From: JAXMHQ01 sp046346665
GTDB taxonomy: Bacteria; Verrucomicrobiota; Verrucomicrobiia; Limisphaerales; JAXMHQ01
Direction: 5' to 3'
Assembly (NCBI GenBank): GCA_046346665.1
Contig: JAXMHQ010000023.1
Span: forward strand, 20,723-84,722
DNA length: 64,000 nucleotides
Shown here: positions 1 through 9,590 of the stretch, in pieces
Position numbering within the stretch: position 1 is the first letter of the stretch
Layout of the letters: the number at the start of each line of letters is the position of its first letter
Made by a program: the position numbers and the translations under genes
The notes under the pieces: model-generated
Told to the model about the DNA's origin: nothing
Database searches by the model: none
Seen by the model: the letters and a program-made list of their open reading frames with translations, nothing else

Positions 1-738
1 CGGCAGTTTTCGATCGGGAAAGGACAAACCCGGCTGCCGATCCGGTTCGATCCGCGCGGCTCGGTGTTTGTCGTGTTCCAGAAACCCGCAACGGCGGCGG
101 CCGGCACCGGGCCGAACTGGGATGAATTCAAACCGCTCAGCCCGATCACCGGCGCCTGGACGGTGCGATTCGATCCGCGCTGGGGCGGACCGGGGCAGGT
201 AACATTCGACACGCTTACGGACTGGACGAACCGGCCGGAGCCGGGGATCCGGTATTACTCGGGCACGGCGGTGTATGAAAAGGAATTTGAGATTTCAAAA
301 ACCAGCGAACGCCTGTTCCTGGATCTCGGCGACGTCAAAAACCTCGCCGACGTCCGCGTGAACGGAAAGTCCATCGGCATCGCATGGAAACCCCCGTTCC
401 GGTTGGAAATCACCAAGGCGGTGAAACCCGGCAAAAACAAGCTGGAGATCCGCGTCACCAATCTCTGGCCGAACCGTCTCATCGGCGACGAACAACAGCC
501 GCCGGATTGTGTCTGGGCCGACGAACAGTTCTGGGGCAACGAAAGCTGGAACAAGAATGGGAAAGCGGTCTCGGTCGGCCGCCCGTTGAAGGAAATCCCG
601 GCCTGGCTGACGGAAGGCAAACCGCGTCCGTCCTCCGGCCGCTACACCTTTACGAGCTGGAATTTTTACACGAAAGATTCTCCGCTGCTGCCGTCCGGGT
701 TGCTGGGGCCGGTCATGTTGGAAACTCTTGCGCCTTGA
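1..738 (+). CDS. GH106-type alpha-L-rhamnosidase, C-terminal part (5' truncated by window edge)
   Basis: The reading frame is open from base 1, so only the last 245 codons of a larger gene are present. The visible part has an LPIRFDPRGSVFVVF-like strand typical of the C-terminal region of GH106 rhamnosidases. It is followed by a galactose-binding-like/GH2-type jelly roll with GTAVYEKEF, LFLDLGDVKNLADVRVNG and GKNKLEIRVTNLWPNRLIGDE. GH106 enzymes are usually 900-1200 residues and secreted; they release terminal L-rhamnose. The catalytic part lies outside the window. It converges on the GH92 gene across a hairpin repeat. Family call is by pattern recognition; substrate is inferred. Confidence 0.75.
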   Translation, partial: RQFSIGKGQTRLPIRFDPRGSVFVVFQKPATAAAGTGPNWDEFKPLSPITGAWTVRFDPRWGGPGQVTFDTLTDWTNRPEPGIRYYSGTAVYEKEFEISKTSERLFLDLGDVKNLADVRVNGKSIGIAWKPPFRLEITKAVKPGKNKLEIRVTNLWPNRLIGDEQQPPDCVWADEQFWGNESWNKNGKAVSVGRPLKEIPAWLTEGKPRPSSGRYTFTSWNFYTKDSPLLPSGLLGPVMLETLAP

Positions 739-751
739 GCGAGGGCGGAAG

Positions 752-840
752 GGGATTGCTGGATTAATGGATAATTGGATTGGTGGATGATTGGATGAGC
801 GCCAATCCATTTATCCAGCCATCCATTCATCCATTAATCC
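752..840. repeat. GGATNN word-repeat hairpin between convergent genes (probable bidirectional terminator)
   Basis: The left arm is an irregular array of GGATTN/GGATGA words and the right arm is the complementary array of ATCCAN words, so the whole can fold into a long imperfect hairpin. The minus-strand GH92 stop codon TAA (836-834) lies inside a GGATTAATGG unit of the array. Similar arrays occur at 25776-25900 and 62688-62758. Confidence 0.8.
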
Positions 841-3176
841 GCCTGGTCTCCGCCCCTTCCACTTCCCCATTTCTCGTTCGGCTTGGGCCCGAGCCGGAGC
901 ACCAGCCGGCCCCCGCGCGCGATGTCGGCGTGCGACAGCCGCGGCGCATTCAGCGGCTTGCCGTTCAGGCTGGCCGATTGGATGTAAACATTCTCCGGCG
1001 AATTGTTCTCCGTCTCGATGGTGAAGGTTCCACCGGGGTAATATTTCGGATCGAGATGCAGAACGACGCGGTCGAACAGCGGGCTCGAAAGATCGTATCC
1101 GGGGTTCGCAGTACAGCCGCCGTCCATTTCGAACAAGCCCATCGACAGCAGCACGAACAAGGCGCCGAGCTGTCCTTCGTCCTCCTCGCCGACCCAGCCG
1201 GTGTAAGGCGACAACTCAAAGTAATCCCGGAGAACCATCCGCGTATATTTCTGGGTCAGCCACGGTTTGCCTGAGTAGTTGAACAGGAAAGGCGCCTGCA
1301 GATTCGGTTCGTTGCTCAGATCCACATACCCGCGCGCAAATCCCTCCTCCAGCCGCGCGTTGAACCGGTCCCGGCCCAGCAGCCCGATCAACCCCGGCAG
1401 GTCCTGCGGCACAAACCAAGTGTAAACCCACGCGTTGCCCTCCACAAACCCCGGCCCGTTCCAGCCCCCCTCGGTGCCGTAATGAAACGGATCGAACGGC
1501 TCCACCCAGGAGCCGTCGCGATGTTTCCGGCGCACATAGCCCGTGCCGGGGTCGAAGACATTGCGGTAATTCTGCGAGCGCCGGAGCAGTTGCGCCGCCT
1601 CGTTCGTCCGGCCCAGCGCGAGACCGAATTGCGCCGCCGCCCAGTCGTCATAGGCATATTCCATCGTGCTCGACACCGGCCCGGCTTCGTCAGGAACGTA
1701 ACCTAACTTCATATACTCCTCCAAATGCCGGTCCCCGGCGAACCCGCCGCACGACGGCTCCGCCCCCGGCGTCGTGAGATCGTGCCAGATCGCCGTCCAG
1801 GCCAGGTTCGTGTCAAAATCCCGGATCCCCTTCTGGTAGCTGCTCACGATCAGGCTTTGCTGGTGCTGGGCGCACATGATCGGGGAATACCGGGCGTTGA
1901 CCGGCGCCTGGGGCAGCCAGCCGCCGGACTTGAACGTCTCCAGGAAATCCTGGATCCAGGACGACGCCACCCACGGCGTCAGCAGCGTCCAGAGCGGGCT
2001 CAGCGTCCATTGCGTTCCCCAGAACGCGTCGCTGCTGTAAATGGCATCCGCCGGGGGCGCCAACTGCCGCACCTCGCCGCAGGCATCGCGGTAACGGCCG
2101 TCCACGTCGTTCAACAGGCTCTTGGCCGCATACGCGCGGTACAGGCAGGTGTAAAACATCCGCCGATCCTCCGGCCTCGCGCCCGCCACTTCCACCCGAC
2201 CCAACAAATCGTTCCACGTCGCGCGCGCCCCGGCCACGACGGCGTCGAAATCCCAGCCCGACGCGCCAAGCTCAGATTGCAGGTTCGACCTGGCGTTTTC
2301 GATCGACACCAGCGAGATGCCGGTGCGGACCAGGATTTTCTCCCCGGCGCGGGTCTTGAAGTTCAGGACCAGTCCGCAATGGTTGCTGCCTGAAAACTGC
2401 CGGATGTTCCGCTCCCAATCCGTCGGACGCCGCCAGTCCGTGCCGTAATTCACGTCGGTTCCGTGGTAATCCCGCGCGCGCCAGGCGTCGAGGCTGTCCA
2501 TCGGCCGGCTGAGTTGCAGCACAAAATGAACGGTGTAATCGAGCGCATAATTGTTGCGCTGCCGGATCGAGCCTTCCAGTTCCGTGGGGCTCACCTGCCG
2601 GGCGGTCGCTTCCAGGATTTGCGTGAGTTCCTCGGTGGGAAAATCGAAATCGAACACCAGCCCGGCCTGGTCGGTTTGCGGATAAGTCAGCCGCAGGAAA
2701 CCGCAGCGCAGGGTGGCGGTCAATTCCGCCCGCACCTTGGCATCGAGCAGTTGAACGCTGTAATAGCCGGGGGACGCCTGCTCGTCCTCCTTTCGAAACC
2801 GCGACCGGTAACCCGCCGTCCACATGCCGCCGAACGAACCGTCGGCCGGGCCGGGAAACGACCGGGAATCGGCCGGGCCGGTCACCGGCATCAGGCTCAC
2901 GCCGCTCAGGCCCATCGCGTGGAGGTGGCTGAATCCCGCGATGCTGCCGAGGGTGTATTCGTATCCGCCGTTCCAGACGTTGCCCTGGTTGTCCGGGCTG
3001 AGCTTCACCAGTCCGAACGGCAGTGTGGCGCCGGGAAAGAGCATCCAGCGCGAGTTCGAAGTTCCGACGAACACGTCGACGAGTCCGGCGGGATCCGCCG
3101 GGCCGGCGGCCGGGGCCGGAGGGACCGGGAGCGACAGGGCGAGCGCGGCGGCGAGGATCCGGGGATTGACAACCAT
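834..3176 (-). CDS. GH92 family alpha-1,2-mannosidase, secreted
   Basis: The 780-residue protein starts with a signal peptide (Ala/Leu/Pro-rich to about residue 24). It then shows GH92 hallmarks: VDVFVGTSNSRWMLFPGATLPFGLVKLSPDNQ near the N-terminus, GYEYTLGSIAGFSHLHAMGL, and the (alpha/alpha)6 region with EYAYDDWAAAQFG and GYVGEEDEGQ-like segments. GH92 enzymes are calcium-dependent exo-mannosidases acting on N-glycans or mannans in the periplasm or outside the cell. ATG 3176 is preferred over ATG 3182, because the AGGA on the minus strand sits about 6 nt from 3176 but directly against 3182. The gene is divergent from the LacI gene, with only about 45 bp between them. Confidence 0.9.
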   Translation of the reverse strand: MVVNPRILAAALALSLPVPPAPAAGPADPAGLVDVFVGTSNSRWMLFPGATLPFGLVKLSPDNQGNVWNGGYEYTLGSIAGFSHLHAMGLSGVSLMPVTGPADSRSFPGPADGSFGGMWTAGYRSRFRKEDEQASPGYYSVQLLDAKVRAELTATLRCGFLRLTYPQTDQAGLVFDFDFPTEELTQILEATARQVSPTELEGSIRQRNNYALDYTVHFVLQLSRPMDSLDAWRARDYHGTDVNYGTDWRRPTDWERNIRQFSGSNHCGLVLNFKTRAGEKILVRTGISLVSIENARSNLQSELGASGWDFDAVVAGARATWNDLLGRVEVAGARPEDRRMFYTCLYRAYAAKSLLNDVDGRYRDACGEVRQLAPPADAIYSSDAFWGTQWTLSPLWTLLTPWVASSWIQDFLETFKSGGWLPQAPVNARYSPIMCAQHQQSLIVSSYQKGIRDFDTNLAWTAIWHDLTTPGAEPSCGGFAGDRHLEEYMKLGYVPDEAGPVSSTMEYAYDDWAAAQFGLALGRTNEAAQLLRRSQNYRNVFDPGTGYVRRKHRDGSWVEPFDPFHYGTEGGWNGPGFVEGNAWVYTWFVPQDLPGLIGLLGRDRFNARLEEGFARGYVDLSNEPNLQAPFLFNYSGKPWLTQKYTRMVLRDYFELSPYTGWVGEEDEGQLGALFVLLSMGLFEMDGGCTANPGYDLSSPLFDRVVLHLDPKYYPGGTFTIETENNSPENVYIQSASLNGKPLNAPRLSHADIARGGRLVLRLGPKPNEKWGSGRGGDQAD

Positions 3177-3221
3177 TCTCATTCCTGCTGCTATAGCACA
3201 AACGATTGCGCACAGTCAATT
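3164..3221. promoter_or_regulatory. Overlapping divergent promoters and possible LacI operator
   Basis: On the plus strand TTGACA (3166-3171) is 18 nt from GCTATA (3190-3195). On the minus strand TTGACT (3219-3214) is 18 nt from TATAGC (3195-3190). The two -10 boxes share the palindrome GCTATAGC. An ATTG-N8-CAAT inverted repeat (3205-3220) lies between them, suitable for a LacI-family dimer. Both transcripts would have very short leaders. This is pattern matching only. Confidence 0.4.
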
Positions 3222-4262
3222 GTGAGCTCGCGCCAGATCACCCTCCGCCAGATTGCCCGCCGGGCCGGCGTCTCCGCCAGCACGGTGTCGCGCGTGCTCA
3301 GCGGCCAGGCGCGCGCCCACCGCATCAGCGCGTCCGCCGAATCCCGCATCCGCGCCTGTGCGGCCCGGCTCAATTTCGTTCCCAACCAGCTCGCCCGAAG
3401 CCTGCGCCTGCGCCGGACCCAGACGCTCGGCCTGGTGATCCCCGACATCTCCAATCCTTTCTTCTCCGCCGTCGCCCGCCAGGTCGCCCTCGGCGCGCGC
3501 GCGCAGGGCTACTCCATCGTGCTCTGCGACAGCCAGGAAAACCCTGACCAGGAGCGTGAAGCCGTCGAACTGCTGTTCAGCCGGCATGTCGACGGCCTCA
3601 TCCTGTGCCCCGTCGGACAGTCCGCCGCGCACCTCAAAATCCTGGCCTCCCGCGGCGTGCCCATGGTGCAGGTCGACCGCGTGTTCCCCGGCCTCGGCAT
3701 TCCGTGCGTCGTGTCGGACAACGTGCAGGGCGCGCGCGATGCGACCCAATGCCTGGTCGACCACGGCCATCGCCGCATCGCCTGCATCCAGGGCCTGCGC
3801 GGCTCCTATCCGAATGAACTTCGCGTGCGCGGTTACCGTGAGGCGCTGCAAAAAAACGGCATCCGGTTCGACGCGAAACTCGTGGCGGGCGCCAACTTCA
3901 GCCGGGAGAACGGCTACGCGCAAACCCGGGAACTGCTGCGTCGAAACCCGGGGTTCACCGCGATTCTCGCCCTCAGCAACCCGATCGCGTTCGGCGTCCT
4001 CCAGGCTCTCGAAGAACACGGACTCGGCATCCCGGCGGACCTGTCCGTCATCGCGTTTGACGAACAACCTTACTCCGCCTATCTGGCGACGCCCATGACC
4101 ACCGTGGCGCAGCCGTGCGGCGAACTCGGCCAGGCCGCACTCAAATTGCTCACCGGCCGGATCGAGGCGCCGGACCGCAAATCGCCCCCGCTGACCATGC
4201 TGTCCACCGAAATTCACCTGCGCAAATCCGTCCGCCGCGTCGCACCCATACCCGTCGCATGA
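3222..4262 (+). CDS. LacI family transcriptional regulator
   Basis: The protein has 346 residues from GTG 3222. The open frame continues upstream, but that part is antisense to GH92 and has no homology pattern. Residues 5-27 form the LacI helix-turn-helix (TLRQIARRAGVSASTVSRVL), followed by the hinge helix. The effector domain contains LGLVIPDISNPFFS, HVDGLILCP, ILALSNPIAFGVLQALEEHG and SVIAFDEQPY, as in the periplasmic-binding-protein fold. Its stop overlaps the ribokinase start (ATGA). It probably controls this ribokinase-GH127-GH2 operon and perhaps GH92. The effector, a pentose or a derivative, is inferred from the operon. Confidence 0.9.
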   Translation: MSSRQITLRQIARRAGVSASTVSRVLSGQARAHRISASAESRIRACAARLNFVPNQLARSLRLRRTQTLGLVIPDISNPFFSAVARQVALGARAQGYSIVLCDSQENPDQEREAVELLFSRHVDGLILCPVGQSAAHLKILASRGVPMVQVDRVFPGLGIPCVVSDNVQGARDATQCLVDHGHRRIACIQGLRGSYPNELRVRGYREALQKNGIRFDAKLVAGANFSRENGYAQTRELLRRNPGFTAILALSNPIAFGVLQALEEHGLGIPADLSVIAFDEQPYSAYLATPMTTVAQPCGELGQAALKLLTGRIEAPDRKSPPLTMLSTEIHLRKSVRRVAPIPVA

Positions 4263-5215
4263 ACTCCACTCCCCGTCCCGGCCGGCCCATTGTGGTCATC
4301 GGCAGCTCCAACACCGACATGGTGCTTCGGCTCGACAAAATCCCGCGTCCGGGCGAGACGCGGATCGGCGGCGGATTCGCCACGGCGTCTGGCGGCAAGG
4401 GCGCCAACCAGGCGGTCGGGGCCGCGCGCGCCGGCGGGCGCGTGTCGCTCGTGGCCTGCCTCGGCCGCGACGTGTTCGGCGAAGAGGCCCTGGCCGGGTT
4501 CATCCGCGAAGGCATCGACGTCACTCACGTTCAGCGGTCCCCCGATCATCCGTCCGGCGTGGCGCTGATTTTCGTGGATGCGAGTGGCGAGAACAGCATC
4601 GGCGTGGCGAGCGGAGCGAACCTGCAACTCTCCCCGGAAGCCGTGCGCCGCGCGTCATCCGCCATCCGCAAAGCAGCGGTCGTGGTTGCGCAGCTTGAAA
4701 TCCCGCTGCCCGCCGTGCAGGCCGCCCTGGAAATTGCGTCGCGCGAACGCGTCACCACCGTGTTGAACCCGGCCCCGGCGCGGCCGCTGGCCGACCGGCT
4801 GCTCCGAATGGTTTCCATCCTGACACCCAACGAAACCGAGGCGGAAGAACTCACCGGGATCCGGGTTGGTGACGAACCGGCCGCCCGCCGTGCCGCCCGC
4901 GCGCTGCGCGATCGCGGCGTTCCTTCGGTGGTCCTCACCCTCGGCAGCCGCGGCGCATTGGTGTCCTCCGGCGCCGGCGAATGGCTCGTGCCCGGGTTTC
5001 GCGTCAAGACGGTCGACACCACGGCCGCCGGCGACATTTTCAACGGCGCCCTCGCGGTGGCGCTCTCGGAGGACCGCCCTTTGCCCGAAGCCGTCCGGTT
5101 CGCCAACGCGGCCGCCGCCATCTCCGTCACCCGGGCCGGCGCCCAGCCCTCCGCCCCGGCCCGAAGCGAAATCGACCGCCTCCTGCTGGAAACCCCAACC
5201 TCCACCCCCGCCTGA
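4259..5215 (+). CDS. rbsK: Ribokinase (PfkB family carbohydrate kinase)
   Basis: The protein has 318 residues and starts at an ATG that overlaps the upstream stop. The PfkB signature 1 is visible (GGKGANQAVGAARAG, about residues 44-58), as is signature 2 with the anion hole and catalytic base (DTTAAGDIFNGALA, residues 253-266). GSSNTDMV at the N-terminus is typical of ribokinases. It phosphorylates ribose or another pentose in the cytoplasm. In this operon with a beta-L-arabinofuranosidase and a GH2 enzyme, the true substrate may be a sugar they release; ribose itself is not proven. Confidence 0.85.
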   Translation: MNSTPRPGRPIVVIGSSNTDMVLRLDKIPRPGETRIGGGFATASGGKGANQAVGAARAGGRVSLVACLGRDVFGEEALAGFIREGIDVTHVQRSPDHPSGVALIFVDASGENSIGVASGANLQLSPEAVRRASSAIRKAAVVVAQLEIPLPAVQAALEIASRERVTTVLNPAPARPLADRLLRMVSILTPNETEAEELTGIRVGDEPAARRAARALRDRGVPSVVLTLGSRGALVSSGAGEWLVPGFRVKTVDTTAAGDIFNGALAVALSEDRPLPEAVRFANAAAAISVTRAGAQPSAPARSEIDRLLLETPTSTPA

Positions 5216-5219
5216 TCGC

Positions 5220-7076
5220 ATGAAAACCCTAACACTTTGCCTGGCGTCCATCCTCGCCCTCGCCTCCGCCGCCCGCGCGGCCAGCCCCGTCCCCGACCGC
5301 GTCCCCTGCGCCGTTCCCGACCGGCAGGCTTTCCAGGATCCCGACGCCGTCCAATTGTCCGGCTGGCTCGGCACCCGCGTTCTCGCCAACGAATCCAACC
5401 GGCTCGCGCGCATCGATCCCGACCGCTGGCTGGAGGGTTACCGGCATCGGCCCGGCCGCCAGTCCTGGGACGGCGAGCACGTGGGCAAATGGCTGCATGC
5501 GGCGACGCTGGCCTGGGTGTACACCGGCGACCCGGCCCTGCGCAAAAAACTCGACCTCGTCGCGGCTGAACTTGTGAAATGCCAGCTGCCCGACGGCTAC
5601 CTCGGCACCTACGTCGACAAGGATCGCTGGACCGACTGGGATGTCTGGGCGCACAAGTACAATTTGATCGGCCTGATCACCTACATGCGTTACACGGGCA
5701 ACCTGGAGCCGCTCCCGGCCTGCCGCAAAATGGGCGACCTCCTGTGCGCCACGTTCGGCGACGAACCGGGCAAGCGCGATTTGATCCAGGCGGGGCATCA
5801 CGTGGGGATGGCGCCGACGAGTGTGCTCGAGCCGATGGTCCTGCTTTACCGGTTCACCGGCGACACGAATTATCTCGCGTTCTGCAAATACATCCTGCGA
5901 GCGTGGGAACAGCCGAACGGGCCGAAGATCGTCTCCACGCTGCTCGGCGGCAAAGGCGTGGACAAGGTCGGCAACGGGAAGGCGTATGAAATGTTGTCCT
6001 GCCTGAACGGCGCGCTGGAGGTTTACCGCACGACGGGCGATCAACCGCTGTTCCAGGCGTGCCTGAATGCCTGGCAGGATATTGTGGATCACCGGCTTTA
6101 CCCGACGGGCGGCGCGAGCTACGACGAGCGGTTTCATGGCGATTTTGATTTTCCGAACGTGCATGACGTCGGCGAGACCTGCGTGACGGTGACCTGGCTG
6201 CAGTTCAACGCGCAGTTGCTGCGGCTCACGGGCGAGGCGCGCTTCGCCGAACAACTGGAGCGCGTGATCCTCAACCAGCTTTTCGGCGCCCAGCGGCCCG
6301 ACGGCTGTGCCTGGGGCTACTACGTCCAGATGGAAGGCACCAAGCCCTACAGCGACACGCTCGACGGCCATTGCTGCCTCTCCAGCGGCCCCCGCGGCGT
6401 GGCGCTCATTCCCACGTTCGCCTTCACCACCGACGCGGACGGCGCCGTGGTCAATCTCTACGACGCCGGCAGCGCCCGGTTGAAACTGAAGGACGGCCGC
6501 GAGGTCAAACTCACGATCAACACCCGGTTCCCCGCGGAGGACCAGGTGCGCATTCGCATCGACTCGGATTCGGGCCGCCCGTTTGAACTCAAGCTGCGCA
6601 CCCCGGCCTGGTGCCGCCGGCCCGCGGCGGAATTGAATTCAAAATCCGTCCCCATGACACCCGGATACACAATCCTGCCCAAAGTCTCGGCGGGCGATGA
6701 ACTGGTCCTGACGTTTCCGCGCGAGCCGCGGGTGATCCCCGGCGACCACATGAACGCGGGCAAAGCGCTGCTCCAGTTCGGCCCGCTGGTCCTCGCCGCG
6801 GATGAAACCCTGCTGAATGGAATCCGGCTCAATGCCATAACGCTCGCAGGCACGAACCTCGTCGAACTCGCATTCCAGCCCGAAACGGCGCCCGCCCCAT
6901 TCCATAACTGGACCGGCGCCCAAAGTTTCCGCGTCAACGGCCTCCACTCGGGTTCCGAACCCGGCCCGAACCGCATCGGGCTGCTGCCCTTCGCCGACGC
7001 CGGCGCCACCGGTGGCAAATACGAAATCTGGATCCCCGTGCAACAGAATCCGTCCCCCGCAACTGCCAAGCCCTGA
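5220..7076 (+). CDS. GH127 family beta-L-arabinofuranosidase (DUF1680), secreted
   Basis: The 618-residue protein has an N-terminal signal peptide (ALASAARA). The GH127 catalytic set is present: E319-x-C321 in GETC and the adjacent cysteines C385-C386 in GHCC. These correspond to the zinc-coordinating and nucleophilic cysteine site described for HypBA1-type enzymes. Length matches the family (600-680). It would remove beta-L-arabinofuranosyl residues, although the family also contains other specificities. It starts 5 bp after the ribokinase gene and is followed 4 bp later by GH2, so it is one transcription unit. Confidence 0.88.
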   Translation: MKTLTLCLASILALASAARAASPVPDRVPCAVPDRQAFQDPDAVQLSGWLGTRVLANESNRLARIDPDRWLEGYRHRPGRQSWDGEHVGKWLHAATLAWVYTGDPALRKKLDLVAAELVKCQLPDGYLGTYVDKDRWTDWDVWAHKYNLIGLITYMRYTGNLEPLPACRKMGDLLCATFGDEPGKRDLIQAGHHVGMAPTSVLEPMVLLYRFTGDTNYLAFCKYILRAWEQPNGPKIVSTLLGGKGVDKVGNGKAYEMLSCLNGALEVYRTTGDQPLFQACLNAWQDIVDHRLYPTGGASYDERFHGDFDFPNVHDVGETCVTVTWLQFNAQLLRLTGEARFAEQLERVILNQLFGAQRPDGCAWGYYVQMEGTKPYSDTLDGHCCLSSGPRGVALIPTFAFTTDADGAVVNLYDAGSARLKLKDGREVKLTINTRFPAEDQVRIRIDSDSGRPFELKLRTPAWCRRPAAELNSKSVPMTPGYTILPKVSAGDELVLTFPREPRVIPGDHMNAGKALLQFGPLVLAADETLLNGIRLNAITLAGTNLVELAFQPETAPAPFHNWTGAQSFRVNGLHSGSEPGPNRIGLLPFADAGATGGKYEIWIPVQQNPSPATAKP

Positions 7077-7079
7077 AAC

Positions 7080-9569
7080 ATGAATATCACCCGACGCCTC
7101 CTCGCCTCGCTCCTGCCCCTGGCTGTGTGCCTGCTTCTGCCCGCCCTTCCCGCCGCCGCCGAAACGGCGCGCGAACAATCCTTCGACACCCAATGGCGGT
7201 TCCTGCGCGGCGACGCGCCCGGCGCCGAGGCGCCGGATTTTTCGGATGCCGCGTGGCGGGTGTTGGAGGTCCCGCACGACTGGAGCATCGAAGATCTCCC
7301 GCCGGACGCCGGCACGAACGCGCCGGGATCGAGGGTCGGCCCGTTTGACCCGGCATCGAGCCCGGGCGGCGCCAGCACCGGACACGTGCTGGGCGGGACC
7401 GGCTGGTATCGGAAACATTTCGTGCTCGGCCCGGCCGCGGGCGAAAGGAAAATTTCCGTCCGCTTCGACGGCGTCTACATGAACGCCGATTTCTGGTTGA
7501 ACGGTCATCACCTGGGAAATCATCCCTACGGCTACACGAGTTTCTCGTTCGACCTCACCCCGTGGCTGCGTCCGGCCGGGGAAACCAACGTCCTCGCAGT
7601 CCGCGTCCGGAACCTCGGCAAAAACAGCCGCTGGTATTCCGGCTCCGGCATTTACCGGCATGTCACCCTCGTCAACACCGACCCGCTGCACATCGCCGAA
7701 TACGGCCTCACGGCAGGCCTGCTGCCCGGGGGACTCGAAAAGACCGGCGCGCACACGTCCGTTGCCGCCGAAATCTGGAACGAATCGGCCGATACCAACA
7801 CGGTCACGGTCCGTTACCGCGTATTGAACCCGCGGGGCATCACCTCCGCGGAACGCGAAAGCCAGCACCGGCTCTCGCCCGGCGAACATCTCGCCGCCAT
7901 CCAGGATCTGCTTGTGCCCAATCCCGAACCCTGGTCGCCGTCGTCGCCAGCACTCTACCGCGCGGAAGTCGATGTCGTGGCCAACGGCCGGATCGTGGAC
8001 AGCGCGCGGGTGGCCTTTGGCCTGCGGCAGATCGAGGTGGATGCCACGAACGGTTTCCGGCTGAACGGCGAATCGCTCAAGCTCAAGGGCGGCTGCCTGC
8101 ATCACGACAACGGCCCGCTCGGCTCCGCGGCCATCGATCGCGCCGAAGAACGCCGCGTCGAATTGATGAAGGCCTACGGATTCAATGCCATCCGAACCAG
8201 CCACAACCCGCCCTCGCCCGCCTTCCTCGACGCCTGCGACCGGCTGGGAATGCTCGTGATCGACGAAGCGTTCGATTGCTGGGAACAGGGCAAAAATCCC
8301 GAAGACTACCACGTCTACTTCAAGGAATGGTCCGATCGCGACATCGCGTCCATGGTGCGGCGCGACCGCAACCACCCGTCCGTCGTGTTCTGGTCCATCG
8401 GCAACGAAATCACGGAGCGGTTCGACCGCCCGGATATCGCGAAGCGCCTGCGCGAAGACGTGCTCCGGCAGGACACCACCCGCCCCATCACCGAGGCCGT
8501 AAACCCCACGTGGGAACCCCAGAATCAAAAGCGCGATTGGGACAAGGATTCCGATGTCGCCTTCCGCTACCTCGACGTCGGTGGATACAACTATCAACCG
8601 CAGAAATTCGAATCCGACCACGCCAGGAACCCGGCGCGGATCATGATGACCACGGAATCGTTCCCGAAAGACCTGTTCGATTACTGGACGCCCGTAGAAA
8701 ACCATCCGTATGTCATCGGCGATTTCGTGTGGACCGGCATGGATTATTTCGGGGAATCCGGCATCGGCCACACGTCGCTGGACAACGAGAAGGATGATTT
8801 TCTGAAACCCTGGCCGTGGTATAACGCCTGGTGCGGCGACATCGATGTGTGCGGGTTCAAGAAGCCGCAGTCGTATTACCGTGACGTGGTGTGGCGCCGG
8901 ACCCCGATCGCAATGGCGGTGCACGCGCCCATCCCGGAGGGGCGCAAGGAAGTGGTCAGCGCCTGGGGCTGGCCCGATGAACGGCAGTGCTGGACCTGGC
9001 CGGGGCAGGAAGGCAAACCGCTCACGGTCTCCGTCTACGCCCGCGGCGACACGGTCCGGCTCGAACTCAACGGCAAGTTGATCGGGGAACAGCCGGTCTC
9101 CGAAACCAACAAGCTCACGGCGAAGTTCGAAGTCCCTTACGCGCCCGGCGAACTCCGCGCGACGGTGCTCGTGGCCGGCAAACCGGCCGGGCGCGCCCTG
9201 TTCCACACCACCGGCGCTCCGGCCGGATTACGCCTGACGGCGGACCGGTCAGTAATCCGCGCGGACCGTAACGACCTGGCGTATGTGACAGTGGAAGTGG
9301 TGGACAAGGCGGGTAATGTAGTGCCGAATGCCGCCGTGCCGGTGCGCTTCACCGTGTCCGGCGCCGGCACGCTGGCCGCCACGGGCAGCAGCAATCCCAG
9401 CGACGCCTCCAGTTTCCACACGCCGCGCCGCACCACGTTCGACGGCCGCTGCCTGGCCATCCTGCGCCCGAACGGCCCGGAGGGAAAACTGACCCTGCGC
9501 GCCGAAGCCGACGGCCTCGCGTCCGCGAGCACCACGGTGCAAGTCCGCCCCGCCCCCGCGAGTCCGTAG
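7080..9569 (+). CDS. GH2 family glycoside hydrolase (beta-galactosidase-like), secreted
   Basis: The 829-residue protein has a signal peptide (LLPALPAAAE, cleavage near 28). Domain order is sugar-binding jelly roll (RFDGVYMNADFWLNGHHLG), immunoglobulin-like domain, TIM barrel, DUF4982-type domain, and a C-terminal Ig-like GH2 domain from about 720. The acid/base is E443 in SIGNE and the nucleophile is E526 in TTES. It cleaves a non-reducing beta-linked sugar, most often galactose in this subgroup. The stop codon TAG lies in the first bases of a palindromic repeat. It is the last gene of the LacI-led operon and convergent with the prepilin gene. Confidence 0.9.
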   Translation: MNITRRLLASLLPLAVCLLLPALPAAAETAREQSFDTQWRFLRGDAPGAEAPDFSDAAWRVLEVPHDWSIEDLPPDAGTNAPGSRVGPFDPASSPGGASTGHVLGGTGWYRKHFVLGPAAGERKISVRFDGVYMNADFWLNGHHLGNHPYGYTSFSFDLTPWLRPAGETNVLAVRVRNLGKNSRWYSGSGIYRHVTLVNTDPLHIAEYGLTAGLLPGGLEKTGAHTSVAAEIWNESADTNTVTVRYRVLNPRGITSAERESQHRLSPGEHLAAIQDLLVPNPEPWSPSSPALYRAEVDVVANGRIVDSARVAFGLRQIEVDATNGFRLNGESLKLKGGCLHHDNGPLGSAAIDRAEERRVELMKAYGFNAIRTSHNPPSPAFLDACDRLGMLVIDEAFDCWEQGKNPEDYHVYFKEWSDRDIASMVRRDRNHPSVVFWSIGNEITERFDRPDIAKRLREDVLRQDTTRPITEAVNPTWEPQNQKRDWDKDSDVAFRYLDVGGYNYQPQKFESDHARNPARIMMTTESFPKDLFDYWTPVENHPYVIGDFVWTGMDYFGESGIGHTSLDNEKDDFLKPWPWYNAWCGDIDVCGFKKPQSYYRDVVWRRTPIAMAVHAPIPEGRKEVVSAWGWPDERQCWTWPGQEGKPLTVSVYARGDTVRLELNGKLIGEQPVSETNKLTAKFEVPYAPGELRATVLVAGKPAGRALFHTTGAPAGLRLTADRSVIRADRNDLAYVTVEVVDKAGNVVPNAAVPVRFTVSGAGTLAATGSSNPSDASSFHTPRRTTFDGRCLAILRPNGPEGKLTLRAEADGLASASTTVQVRPAPASP

Positions 9570-9590
9570 CCGCAATCGTGAGGTTGCAGT
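9566..9590. repeat. GTAGCCGCAATC palindrome, degenerate copy, between two stop codons
   Basis: This is a degenerate copy of the palindrome seen intact at 29945-29968 and 49627-49650. Its leading GTAG provides the GH2 stop codon (TAG 9567-9569), and its other end touches the prepilin stop (TGA 9592-9590). It probably acts as a shared terminator. Confidence 0.7.

Noticed and set aside
2463..3221. Upstream extension of the LacI frame to 599 residues
   Set aside because: It lies antisense in GH92 and shows no regulator pattern; GTG 3222 gives the normal LacI length.
6639..9206. 855-codon open frame on the minus strand
   Set aside because: It is antisense to the GH2 gene and the end of GH127, with no motif, no ribosome site and the skewed composition of a high-GC shadow frame.
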